This document shows positions 46,509-58,500 of a stretch of 64,000 nt of DNA, one piece after another. Both the position numbers and the translations under genes were made by a program. Numbering within the stretch: position 1 is the first letter of the stretch; the number at the start of each line of letters is the position of its first letter. The stretch covers positions 3,427,126-3,491,125 of the forward strand of contig FN649742.1 in assembly GCA_000310025.1 (NCBI GenBank), given 5' to 3'. The notes under the pieces are model-generated. The model made no database searches and was not told the origin of the DNA. It saw only the letters and a list, made by a program, of their open reading frames with translations. The DNA is from Ectocarpus siliculosus (lineage: Eukaryota > Sar > Phaeophyceae > Ectocarpales > Ectocarpaceae).

Positions 46509-49500
46509 TCCTCCGACCGCTCTCGCCTCTCTGGGGGGAGGGCAGCAGCGGGGAAGAGGCCGGCGCCACAGGTGTTGTTGCGGGCAAGAAACGAACCGCA
46601 GAGGACATGGAGGCCGCCGGCGAGGAGGGTTCAGGTGGCGCGCAAGACGGCGGTGCCCCGACGCCGCCGCCTCCGGCGAAGAAAGCCTCCGCGAGCGGCG
46701 GCAGCAGCAGCGGCGAGGGCCGAGGAGAAGGCGACCGGCCCGCCGGGCTGGAACGGCTCCTGTGCGTCGTCAGCCAGGTGGTGCGGATCGTGAAGGAGCA
46801 CACCAAGGTGGCGAAGGACAAGGCCGGCGCGGCTGGGTTCTTCGCGGGCACTTCTGTCGGCGGCGGCGGCCCCCGCGGCGTGCCGGTCTTCGACGTGCGC
46901 ACGAGAGAGTCTTCCGGGTTGGCACAGGCGGCTGTCGGGGCCCTGGCCGACGCCGCCCTGGACGTCTTTGCTGATCACATGGAAGACCCCGCCCTTCATG
47001 GACGGCTGCGCCGAGACGCTCGGGTCACCGGCGAGGACGCAGCGGCAGCGGCGGGGGAGGAGGGCTCCACCGGTCTGGGCCGCGGGAGGGGGGCCCCGAT
47101 GGCAATGTCGGACTTGTTGCCGCTCGTAGACAGCACCTCGCCCGCGGAGACGGTGGGCCTGAGCGTCGACCTCATCGGCGACATCGCGTGGCTGTTCTCG
47201 TCGCTCGAGCCGGAGACGGAGGCGGGCACGGGCGGCCGCGGCGGTACCGCCGCGTCCAAGGCCGGACCCGCGGCGGCGCAGCTGTCGTCTGCGATGTCGT
47301 GCTGGGCGTCCGGGCGGGTCCTGGCGTGCATGCCCGGGCGCGAGCACTTGGAGTACGCCTTGTGTCTTCCGTCTTCGTCGGCCGCGGGGGGGTCGGAGGA
47401 GCCAGCGGTTCAGGCCGCCGGTCTGCCTCTTGTTCGCCCCCTCCCGGCTAGGCTTGCCTGCTTTGCGGTGCGCAATCTACTCGACAATGTCCAGGTGTGT
47501 GGGGGGGTGGGGTGTATGTGTGACTGACTTGTTGTGTTTGGTGTTTGGGAAGCATGTGTGCGGGAGGCGTTTACGCGGCACGAGCTTCATACCCGCAACT
47601 GCTGTTAGGTACACAGCTGCTGTGGCCTAGGCTCTAAGAATGGAAAACTACAGATCAAATCCGAAGTATCGAGGAAAGCAGTACAGGTCGTTTTTGTCTT
47701 CAACCCTCTCTCACACACAATCTTTCACCCGGGCATCTCCCCTATCATCCGAACTCCCAACCTCGAGTCTGTTACGGACGTCTATGCTGTGTACCCCGAA
47801 ACACCAGTTTTTACAATCCCTGAAACCAGCACCATAAGATGAAACCAGGGCTGTGACACCGGCTGAGTGATACTGATACGTCTATTCTATTGGCGTCTTG
47901 CTCTACCGTGTCTAGACTGAGCCAAGACCGGTTGTGCAGCATGTGTGTTAGCCGTACATGTGCCTCGAAGCCTGTCCAGTTTGAGAGTGGCCGCGCGAAT
48001 GGACCTAAAGTATGGGCATGTTATCGTCTTAACAAAAACACTCAGGTCGCCCGCGAGAAGGACTGCGAAAGCGGTGCGGCGGAACCTCCTCCCCGGCTAC
48101 TACCGATACAGGAGTCATCGTCGGCGGCGTTGTGCGCCGGGCGCTCGACGGCCTCGCACCGCGTTGAGCTCATCACGGAGCAGATGTCGGCGTGGCGCGA
48201 GAGGCGGCAGCGGTGGCAGCAGCAGCAGCGGCAGCGGCAGCAGCAGCCGCTCATCTACAGCGAGGAGGCCGTGGCCTCTTCCGCCGGGCCGGCCGCCGCC
48301 ATGGAAGTGTTGGACGCCCTGGTGGCGCTGCTGTGCGGGGCGGCGGAGCACGAGCGTCTGACCGAGGCCCCGGGGGGCGGTGGCGGCGCAGCCGCCGCCG
48401 CCGCCGCCAAGCGGAGACCGACGATGTACACCGCTGGTTCCGTCGGCACGCTGATCGGGCTTGTCCTCCAAGCGCTGTCGGAGATCCTCGGCCAAGCGTC
48501 CGCGGCGTCCGGGGCCAGGTCCGGAGGCGGCACCTCGACCCGGTCTGGCTTCTTGACCCGGGGGAAGAAGCGCCGCGGGTCGGCGGCGTCGTTGCCCGGC
48601 GACGGCGGCGGCGGCGGCGATGCCGGCGCTGCGAGCTCGACCGCCACTCCCTCGAAGTGGACCAGCCTGATGGGGCAGCAGGTGATGTCCTGCCTAGACC
48701 GCGTCCACCTTGCGGGTTTGCTTCTGGCGTGGGAGTCTTGTCACCCGTGGATCGAAAGAGAATTTCCGACGGCGGCGGCTTCGTCGTCGGGGGCGGCGGC
48801 GGGCAGGCTGTCCCTGAAGCAGAGTCGGAGCTGGCAGAGCTTTTGCTCGCTCATGGGACTCCTGGCTCAGGCGTGCGTTTCGCCCAGGCCCCCGCCGCCG
48901 CCCGGGCAGGGGCTGGCGGCGCTAGTGACGCAGGCCGTGCTCTCTTTCAGGGCGACCAGCCGCAGCGCCAGCGATGCGTTGCCGTTCTTGGACATGCCGG
49001 CTGTGCTACTTCTCTGTAAGGTGAGACGTCCCGGGAGTGAACTAAGTTCCATTTTGATGTATGCACACCATGATGATCTTGTTCTGGGGCGCTGCCAAGC
49101 AGGGTGGAAAGCGTTGCATGGCAAGTCGCGAGACGTTGACGAACTTGATGAATATCGTAGGAAGTAACATGGTAGCGTTCGTGATGCCATGAGCAATGGT
49201 AAATTAGTTGATGAAGACAAGAGGAGCACGGGAATAGGCACGCAAATGCACAGAATGGACAACACTTCCAGCAAGTGATTCAAGGATGGAGTAGATAAGA
49301 CTACACAGGATATGGCGTAGAGAATCATGAAACGGGCACAACAGATAAGGATCGAAAGGGTGACATCAAGCAGAAATGGTTCTCAATCGTTATATGTAGC
49401 TCACTCTGCAGGGTTCGGTAGTCGTTCTTTCTTGAGATATTAGCATCCGGTGACCCCCCCCCCCCCGATTCCTTCGCTCTTTCCATAGGTCCAGGGGTGC

Positions 49501-52500
49501 CTTTCATCGACCACGGCGATGGAGGATAAAGAGTCTAGCTCGCGCTTGGCGCAGCTGCTGTGGGACCGTTTCTTCACCGTGTGCCAGTCCCACGTCGTCT
49601 TCTGGGAGTGGCAGGCAACGCTCGAGGGCCCGGCGCGCAGCTCGCGGCCGCCGCCTTACGGCGCCATCTTCCGCCACCACGCCCAGCTTTTGGCGTACAC
49701 CTACTTCTACCAGGTCTTGGAGGTCAGGCGCGGTCTGCTGGCCGCCCATCTCGGCCTCGTTCGCAGGCTGGGCGCTACCGTGGTCGCCAGGGGATCGTCG
49801 GCGGTGGGGGCGGGAGGCCCGCAGCTGCTCCTGGCCCAGTGCATGACGCTCGCGGAGTTTCTCCTCCGCACGACCCACGACAACGAACAGTCCCTGGCGC
49901 AGACGGCGCGGCTCCGCAGAGACCTGGCTCGCCTGTCGGACGTGCCCCCGGCGACCGCGGCTGCGGCGACGACCACGGCCTCCGGCGGCAGCAGTGCATC
50001 GCCCACCACGCCGCGCTCTTGGTTCCTCTCGGTGTTTGCGGCCGACGAGGACGCGGGAATCCTGGCGATGCACGAGCGGCCGGGCGTGGCCCGCGCGAGC
50101 AGCCGAGCCCTGTGCTCAGAAGTCTCCGCCGACGGCTTCGAAGGCTGGCGCGAAACTTGGCTCGGCGTCCTTGCGGCCGCGGCGGGCTCGACGGCGGAGG
50201 ACTCGACCTACCTGTTCTTCGCCGCCTTGAGGCTGCTGGGCACCCTTCCGCCTCGAGAGGTCGTCGGGGGAGGACCATCACCGGCCGCCGCGCGCCTTGC
50301 GCGGCTTTCGCCCGGCGTGGAAGGGATGTGCGAGATAAGGTTTTGCCTGCTGGGCTTGCAGTCGAGCTCTTCGGAGTGGGGTCTCCTCTCTCCCGCGTTC
50401 GCGGCGACGTTGGCCTCCGTGCGCGAAGGACTTCCGGGCTGGTTTGGCGTGGAACCGCGGGACTTGGCCGGCGCCCTGGTCGCCGGTTGCGCTCGCACGG
50501 CGACCCAGTACGAGCTCCTCGTGGGCCAGCAGCGCATCCACGGCCTTCTCGAGGTGTTCGCGGTGTACGCTCGCGCTGCGGTGACGACGGCCGAGGGCGG
50601 GCTGACGGGTGGTGGTGCACAGCAGCATGCAACCGGAGATGACGACGACACCGAGTCGTCGCCCAAGCCGCTTGTGGGCCTCTCCCTGGGCCTGATGCAG
50701 CTGGCCGAGGAGTGTGTTGCCTACTACCACCGGACGATCGAGGCCGCCCTCACAGCGCTGCATGCGGTTGGAGAACCGGAGCAGCAACTCGGCGAAGACT
50801 CACGGTTGCCGGGGGCACGGCCTTCGGACGATTCGGCGAGCGAGAGTGGAGTCATCGGCGGCAGTATTCACCCCAGGGGCGTTCAAGCAGCGGGCAAAGA
50901 GGATGATGCCTCGGCTGCTGCTGCTGCTGCTGCTGCTGCTGGGGCGGCCGACCAGCAAGTTTCGGCGGAGAGCGCGGTGCCGATCTCGATGCTTGTCCAC
51001 TGCCACACGCTTTCCGCGTCGCTTAGCCGCCTGTCGTGGATTGGCTGTGACCAGTTCTTGGTCGGGGGGCTGCACACCGAGCTCAATAACCTCAACGGCG
51101 AACCGCCGCTGGACGCTCTCCCGCCGTGGCAGGTCAAAGCTTGCACCAGCTCGACCACTCGAGGGTCCCAGAGTCCGAGCAAGCTGACCGGCCCTTTCGC
51201 GGAACCGAACGAGTCGGGGTCGGAGGTGGGAAGCCGGACCAGGGACGCGCGCCTGCAGCGGAAGTGGGAGGTGATGGCGAATGGAGCGACGTGGCTCACG
51301 GTTGCGTCTTCGAAGGCGTTCGTCGGCGACAGGGACGGCGGCGAACTAGACGGCGGCGGCGGGGACCAGGCGGGAGCCGGAGGTACTCCTGAGACGATGG
51401 CGGAGTCATCATCGCGGCGAAAGGTTGAGGCCGTGGTGGACTCTGCCACCAAGATCTGCGGCTCGGCGAGGTCCATGCTCCACGCGGTGTTGCTGAGCGT
51501 CCTTGCTCTCACCGATGCCCTCGCATCTGCGGGGAAGGCGACCACCCCGTCGAAGACTAGGCAGGGGGCGGCGGCGGCGGTGGCTCTACTGGACGGTGGT
51601 GGTAGACAAGAGACAGCGAGTGAAGCGTGGTCGGCGGTAGCTTTCCGCGCCGGTGCGTTGTGGGGCGAGCTCTCTACCAAGCCCTGGTGCAAGTGGTTCG
51701 CGCCCCTTTGCGGCCGTGCCTTCGACAGGCTCGTCCTGCGGGCCGACCGGAAGTCGGCGGGGGGTATGTCCGCCACCCAGGCGGAGCGCAAACGGGAAGA
51801 AGCTCGCGGCGCCTTGCAGCTTTGGAAAAAGGTGACGGGTTCGTGGCAGGTGCGGAGGGCGGACACCTTGCTCCGGCTAGCGCTGGAAGCGCCCGGGCAG
51901 GACACGACCATCTGCGCGAAGGTGGCCTTGGAGGAGGGGCTAGAGCAGCTGATCGCTCTGCTCGTGATTCCTCAGACAGCGGGTAGTGTGGTCGGGTACT
52001 ACGGTAGGCAATCAGTTGGTACTTCTTCGGATGGTGACGTGGTTGCGCGAGCGATTGCGTCGGTCGTGCCTCCTTGTTCACCCACGGTCGTAGCCGGGGA
52101 AGCCGCCGCAAGTGACTCGATGGAGGTGGAACCTGATCGAACGCCCGCGCGTAACGCGGACCTGATCGTGACACGGGGAGACGTGTCCACGCTCACACGG
52201 CTACTCGAGCGCAGCGAGTTCTCGGACAGCTTACCGAAGACGTTGATGGTGCTCGAAGCCGCCCTGGAGGCCGAAGCGGACGCGTACACCGTGTCTTCAT
52301 CCGCGGCACCGAAAGAACACGGCCGCCCGCTGACTAGCGCGGTCGCCTGTGCCTTCAGCAGCTGGCCGGAAGGGGTCGTCGAACGCCTGGTTGCGGGAGC
52401 CGTGTCGTCGCGTCCGCAGACGAACGCGGTTGTCGTTCTGAGCTTGGCGGCGGGGTATCCTGCCGCTTGCCGGGGGGCTTCTCCGCCCGAGGCCGGTGGG

Positions 52501-55500
52501 GCTACGGGCGAGCAACAAGGCATTCTTCAAAAACGCCTCTTCCATTCACTTCTGGCGACGGCGACTTCGTGGGTCGGCAGGCGGGACAGCGTTGGGGGTG
52601 CCTCGTTCACCGGCGGCAGGGGCAAGCTCGACGGAAGGAACGCGGCGGGAGGTGCTACAGATTTGGCCAGCCTGTTGCTGTGGCTCGCCTCGAAGCACGG
52701 CATGTTCACCGAGCTCGTTGTGGCGGTCATGGGAGTAGCGCGCGGGTTGGTGCGCGCGCTGGAGCTGCGAGCGGAGTCGAGGGACGAGATGCAGGTGGAG
52801 GAGGAGGAGGAGGAGACGGGCGGGGAAGAGATGGGGGAGGAGGAGACAGCGGGATCGCTCGCTCGTTGCCTGGCACTCATGGCGACCGTGCTCGGGCCGG
52901 CCGAGGGCACGATGGACGAAGAGGGAGAGACCGACGCAGAGGACACCGGCTCGTCGGGCGATTTGGCAGAATGGATCGACGACGCCGGTAAGATCTGCAG
53001 GAGGGGGCCTTCGGCCGGGTGGGATGACCAAGGAGTGGCCGATGCTGCTGCCGCAGCGAACGCGCAGCGGCAACGGCAGCGGCAGCAGGAGGAGGAGCCC
53101 CCGCTGGTTTGCACCTTCGTCTCGAGCCACAAGCAGTTTGTGAACCAGCACTGGTACCACTGCTACACGTGTAACCTGGTAAACGACAAGGGCTGCTGCC
53201 GGCTGTGCGCGCGCGTGTGCCACCGGGGCCACGACGTGTCGTACGCCCGCCTGTCGTGCTTCTTCTGCGACTGCGGCAGCAGCACGGCGGAGGGCGGCAC
53301 CCCTCCCCCGTCCCTAGAGAATTCTCCCGCGTCGTCGTCCGGGGGGGAGGTCGTGTCTCCAAGCGGCCGTACCGCCGACACCGGTGGCGGCGGCGGAGGA
53401 GCTACCTCTCGGGAGGTCTGCCGAACCAAGTGCAGCTGTCTCAAGCCCAGGACACGGCGTGAGCTCAACGCCCTTCTTCACCCCCCGCCTGCCGGCTCCA
53501 AGGCCGGTGATGTGGGCTCAAACGCCGGCGACGCACGAGATGGATCGAACGCTAAGCGCATGGCTGGTCACGGCCTGGAGTCCGGCGGTATGGGCAGCAG
53601 CCCCCGCGGGGGTTCCGCGGCCCAAGCGGCTGCATCCCGGGCGAAAGAAGCGACGGAGGGGGCTGCTGCCGCAGCCGCGGCAGCGGCAGCGGTGGCCGCG
53701 AGAGCTGTCGGGTGGCGCGATTCGTCGGTCGAGATGGCGTCCATGCGTGCAGCTCTGTTCGGCGGCGGTGGCGACGGAGGCAAGCCCGGCATCGCTGAGG
53801 AGTTGCGCGCTGCGTTCTCGGTTTTGTTCGCCAGGTTCAACGCGATGCATGCCCCCGCCGGAGGGGGTGTCGGAGACGGCAACGGCGGCGGCGGCGGCGG
53901 CGACGGTGGCCGGGGAACCGTCAGCCGTTACGCCGGCCGAAACCGAAGCGCTGGCGGCGCTCCTGGCGCTCCTCGTGTAACCCCATGGGATGCCCTGTGC
54001 GATGCGCTGGAAAGCTACGTCACGGCCACGCCATCACCGGAGTCGCCACCGCCGCCGGCCGCAGTTCTCCGCTGTCGGCCGCTGCACGACCCCAACGCCC
54101 GGATGCCGGCCTACCCGATCCTGGCGCCGGCGCGGCTGTTGAGGAATGGGAGCCTGGATGTCCGCCTGCCGGCTGATGGGGTGCGCGCGAGGCAAGACCG
54201 AGCCGCGATGACCCTCCACGGGGTGGTGCGGCGCAACCTCGCCGCGAGCTCGTGCGGAAAGATGGCCGTTGCGGAGGCCCAGAAGGTGCTCATCGTCGAC
54301 CCCGTCGGCGCGCTCGCGCTACGCTACGCTACTGCAGCGGCAGTCGGCGGCGGCGGCGGCGGCGGCGGAAGTGGCGGAGGTTCAGGGTCATCAGGGACGG
54401 GGGGGAGGGGGTCGACGGCGACGCCGGTCGGGGCGCAGGGCGCGCGCGCGGCAGCAGCGTCTTCTCTCTCCGGGCCGGCGGACATACCGGTCGACCGCAG
54501 CCACCTCTGCGTCCTGTCGTCGATGGCGGTGGGTTTCGACGTGATCGGCGTTGCGTTCAACCCGGCGAACGAGCGCCATCTGGTGGTGTGGGGCCTGCGG
54601 CAGTGCTGTGTGGTCATCCTGAACTCTCGCGGCGTGGCGCTCAGGCGTGTTCAGGTACGCACTCGAATCGCGTGCTTGCGGCAGCTTCTTGTCCACGATG
54701 TCGGGGGTTACGCCCAGTTGTTTTCTAGCCGTAGTCCTAGTCAGCCGAGAGGTGTCCAGCCGCACAGCAGTTCGGAACAATCGCCGCCAGTCGGAATACG
54801 TACCCGTTCTCGCCGTCCAGTGGTGAAAAAAAGTGTTTTCTCGAAGCTAGCCTTGTCATGTGCACGTTTCCGTTTGGTTGTGTCAATTCCGCTTCGAATC
54901 ATCCCTTGTCCTGCGAAGCCATCATCATGTCTTGCCGGCCGTTTTTGCTGGTCGCTTGTGGGAGTGCAGGTGAACCTCTCTTTCGGCGGATTCGGCTCGG
55001 GCGGGGATGGCGGCGACGGTGACCGGAACGGTGGGAGTGGTGCCGGGGAGGACTGCAGCACGTGCGTGTTGAAGGCAATCTGGGTCCCAGGCTCGCAGGT
55101 CAGAGAAGAGCGATTGAGATAAATTTTTTTCGAGCTCGGTGGTGGAGGGTATCGGCGGCCCCCGAAAGGAAGAAGTAATGGTGCGTTTTTCAGGATGCCA
55201 AATAGGTGGGTTTTTGATCTCCTGTGTAAGAGTTGAGAGCGTGGCAAAAAGAAGGCCACCTTTTGTGGTGAGGGGGCGAGATGACCTGCGGTAGTGGTGC
55301 CAGGAGGTACGTCCGCGTGCATCGAACCACCGCCGTCGATGACACAAGCAAGTGCTAGTGCGGAACCCTTTCGAGTTGTTGATCCAGGGCTGAGCTTAAT
55401 TAAGTTCGCCCCTGAATCCATCCATCCACCTCCTGCTTCGCGAACGCGAATACGCTCCCGACACAGATTTTGCTAGCTGCGGTGTGCACCCAGTTCATCC

Positions 55501-58500
55501 GCGTGTACGACCTCTCCGCCGACGCCGCGGCCCCGATCCACACCTTCTACCTGCCAGCGACCGCGGAGGACGCGTCTGGCGACGGTGCCGGCTCCTGCAT
55601 ACGCGACGTTGTGCTAGTTCCTGCGACCTTGCCGCCCGCGACTCCTTCTTCGGCGGGGACGGGGCCGGCGGCGCCCGGCGGCCTTCCTGCCGAGCCTTCG
55701 CTACGGGAGGGCAACGCCGGCGCCCCCGCTCTCCTCGCGACGGCGGTGGTGCTCACAGGCGCCGGGCGGCTGTACGGCAAGGGGATACCGGGCCCGAAAT
55801 CGTCGGAACCCGGAAGCAGCGGCGGCGGTGGCGGGGCGGGGCATGCCGCTCACGACGGGGAAATTCGACATCGGCTGGTCATCCCTGCGCCCTTGGAAGA
55901 GGAGGCGACGCAGGTTTCGGGCGCCGGAGGGGGAGGCGGTTCTGGACCCGGTAGGAACGGCGGCGGCGGCGGCGGCGCCGGAGATGGCAGCAACAGCGAG
56001 AGTGGTGGCGGCGGTGGTCGCGGGGGCCGCAGCGAGAGCGTGGGCGGCGCCAGCGCGGACACCGGCGGGGGCAGCGGGCGGGACGTGGAAGAGGTGGAGT
56101 CTCCTATGTCCGGCATGGACTCTCCGAGCTCTCCCAGCTACCTCTACCTCAGCGCCTTCGCGGGCTGCGACTTCGACGACGTCGTGAACGACTCCCCGGA
56201 CGATAGCGTCATCTTCGCCGAGCCCGGGCTGCGGCGCCGCGGCTGGGCGGGGTCTTCAACCGGCGCGGCGGCGGCCTCCTCTTCCTCCGCGGCGGCGGCG
56301 GTGTCCGCCGCCGACGCCGTCCTGGCGATGTCGCCGGGCCGGTCGGCGAGAGCCTCGGCGGAGGCGTCCGAGACCGCAGCGGCCTCCTTCGGCGCGCTCC
56401 ACTTCTCGAGCGCGACGGGCCTACTCGTGGTGGCGCGCGGCGGCAAGTCTACCCTGGCGTTGCGGCTCCGAGGAGCCGGCAGGATGACGGAGGTCGGCGG
56501 GGGCTTCGTGCTTCTCCCGCGCCTTACCGGCGCTTCCGCCGCTGGCGGCGCCGGGGCGGTGGTCACCGCCGAGGGCGGGGTAACTCCCGTGGCTCAGGGA
56601 ACTTTGTCGGGGCCGGCAAGATCCGGGGAGGGTAACGCCGCCGCCGCGGCAGCTGCTGCTGCTGCTGCGGCGGCGGCGACTCTTGAGGCGAATTCTTGCC
56701 TCCCGCCGTACACACGGTTTTTGGACTACTGGGACGCGGCGGGCGACCTGTCGGCGGGGGAGAACGGCGGCGCCGGCGCCGGCGTAGGGAACGCCGCTGC
56801 AGCTCCGAGTGCGTCTCTCGTATGCGTGGCCGTGGGAGGAGGGCGAGTGAAGGCTGATCGAGTGCTGGCGATGAGGGCCGGCGCTGGATCTGGCGAGGGG
56901 CACACGGTAAGAGATCTCTCATTGTTTTTGGTGGGCTATAGGTCCGTCGGTGAATCTCGGTGGAGTCCATCCCGCTGGACGAGGGAGAACGGTTGCTTGG
57001 TGTTTTATTTTTTTCCTGGTTTGTGGTCGTTGTTGATCGCGCGCTTGGGCGAGAGCACTCATTTCTTTGTACCGTTTTCAAAACCGTTGGGCCGAGCCAA
57101 CGAAACGACGTTTTTTTTTGCGGGTTTAAAAGAGTGTACCTGTAGAACGGCAGCAGCTGTTCCGTTTGGCGCATGCCTCGTGCGCATTGGCAGATAGATG
57201 ATGCGTAGAGGCATGCTTTAACCTTGCCGTCCCTCGTTTTTTCCGGCCTCACCCGTGTTCCTCACGCACCATGCTCCAGGCGGAGCTTGAGCTCCAGCAC
57301 TTGCGGTGGCCACGCCGAAGCGTTGCTCAGGTCGGCCCCGCGGCGTTTGCCGCGCTCTCCCGCAGCCTTGTCGCCGGCACGGTCCAAGGAATGTGTGTGT
57401 GTCCAGCCCCCCCGCCGCCGTCGCCTTCGTCTGCTAGATTGGGGCTGAGGCCAGGAGCGGCGACCAGCGGCGAGGAGCTCAATGGCGGTGGTGCTGGCGC
57501 CGGTAGAGGGAGCTATGGCGCCGGCCACCAGCCGCCCTACGTTACCCCCGTACTCATGGTCCTGTTCGACAACGGCAGCGTCCAGTGCTACACCAGCCCG
57601 GCCCACCTCACGGCCGTCGAGAAGGAGAGGACGCGGGCGGCGGAGCAAGAGGATTCCGCGGCGGCGGCGGCGGCGGCGGCGGCGGTGGTAGAGGCCGCCG
57701 ACGCTTCCCCCGCGAGGCCAGCGACGCAGCCCTTGGGATCGCCGTCCTCGCCGCCGTTGAGGTCGGATGGAGGGACAGCGGCGTTAGCGGCGGCAGGCGG
57801 AGCAGGAACCGCGGCAAGCAGCGAGGCCGCCGCCGCCTCTAGGAAGTGCTCTTCCCGCAAGAAGACGGTCGCCAGGCGCGGGGTCACCTACAGGCCGCGC
57901 CTCTGGCAGCAGCCCCCGCCCTTGACCTCCACGGCGAGGCGCCCGGGGGACCGCATACAGCGGATGGCGTGGTCGCCGTACCTGACGAGCGGCTCGAGCG
58001 ACGGGGAAGACGTCGGGGCAAGCTTGCCTTCTTCCTCGGCCTCCCGCAGGCGTTCTTCTCTGCGGAGCGGGGGTGGGACGAACCCCTCGCCGGCGGCAGC
58101 GACGGTGGCGGGGGGGTCCGGCGGGGGAGGGGGGGGCAGCTCGAGCGGCCACGACAGCACCAGCGACGACGAAGCCTTGGTTTCGTTCCGGTCTAGGGTA
58201 AGAGGGAGAGCGTGCTGCCACAAGGGGGGGGGGTGGGGGTACTCATAGCTTTGCATGCCGTAGTCGTTAGACCATTGACGTCGCATCCCTACATAGCCGG
58301 GACGGAGCACGCCGGGTGCTCACCGGACCAGGCGGGAGGGGGGCATGTGTCTGGTTGTATATGTTTCTGACTGTTGGTGCTCTTGGGTTCATGATGTTGT
58401 TGGTGGTTTCGTTTGGGGCTGCTGTAATTCACGTGGCGGGAGCGAGCCTTGAGTGCGTGGAGCGACAACGGACGAAGGGGCGTCGGCCTCCGTCTCAACG

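Noticed and set aside
49775-51911. Long minus-strand and alternative plus-strand frames opposite the UBR-containing exon
   Set aside because: High GC content suppresses stop codons in all frames; only the plus frame from 49489 carries family motifs.
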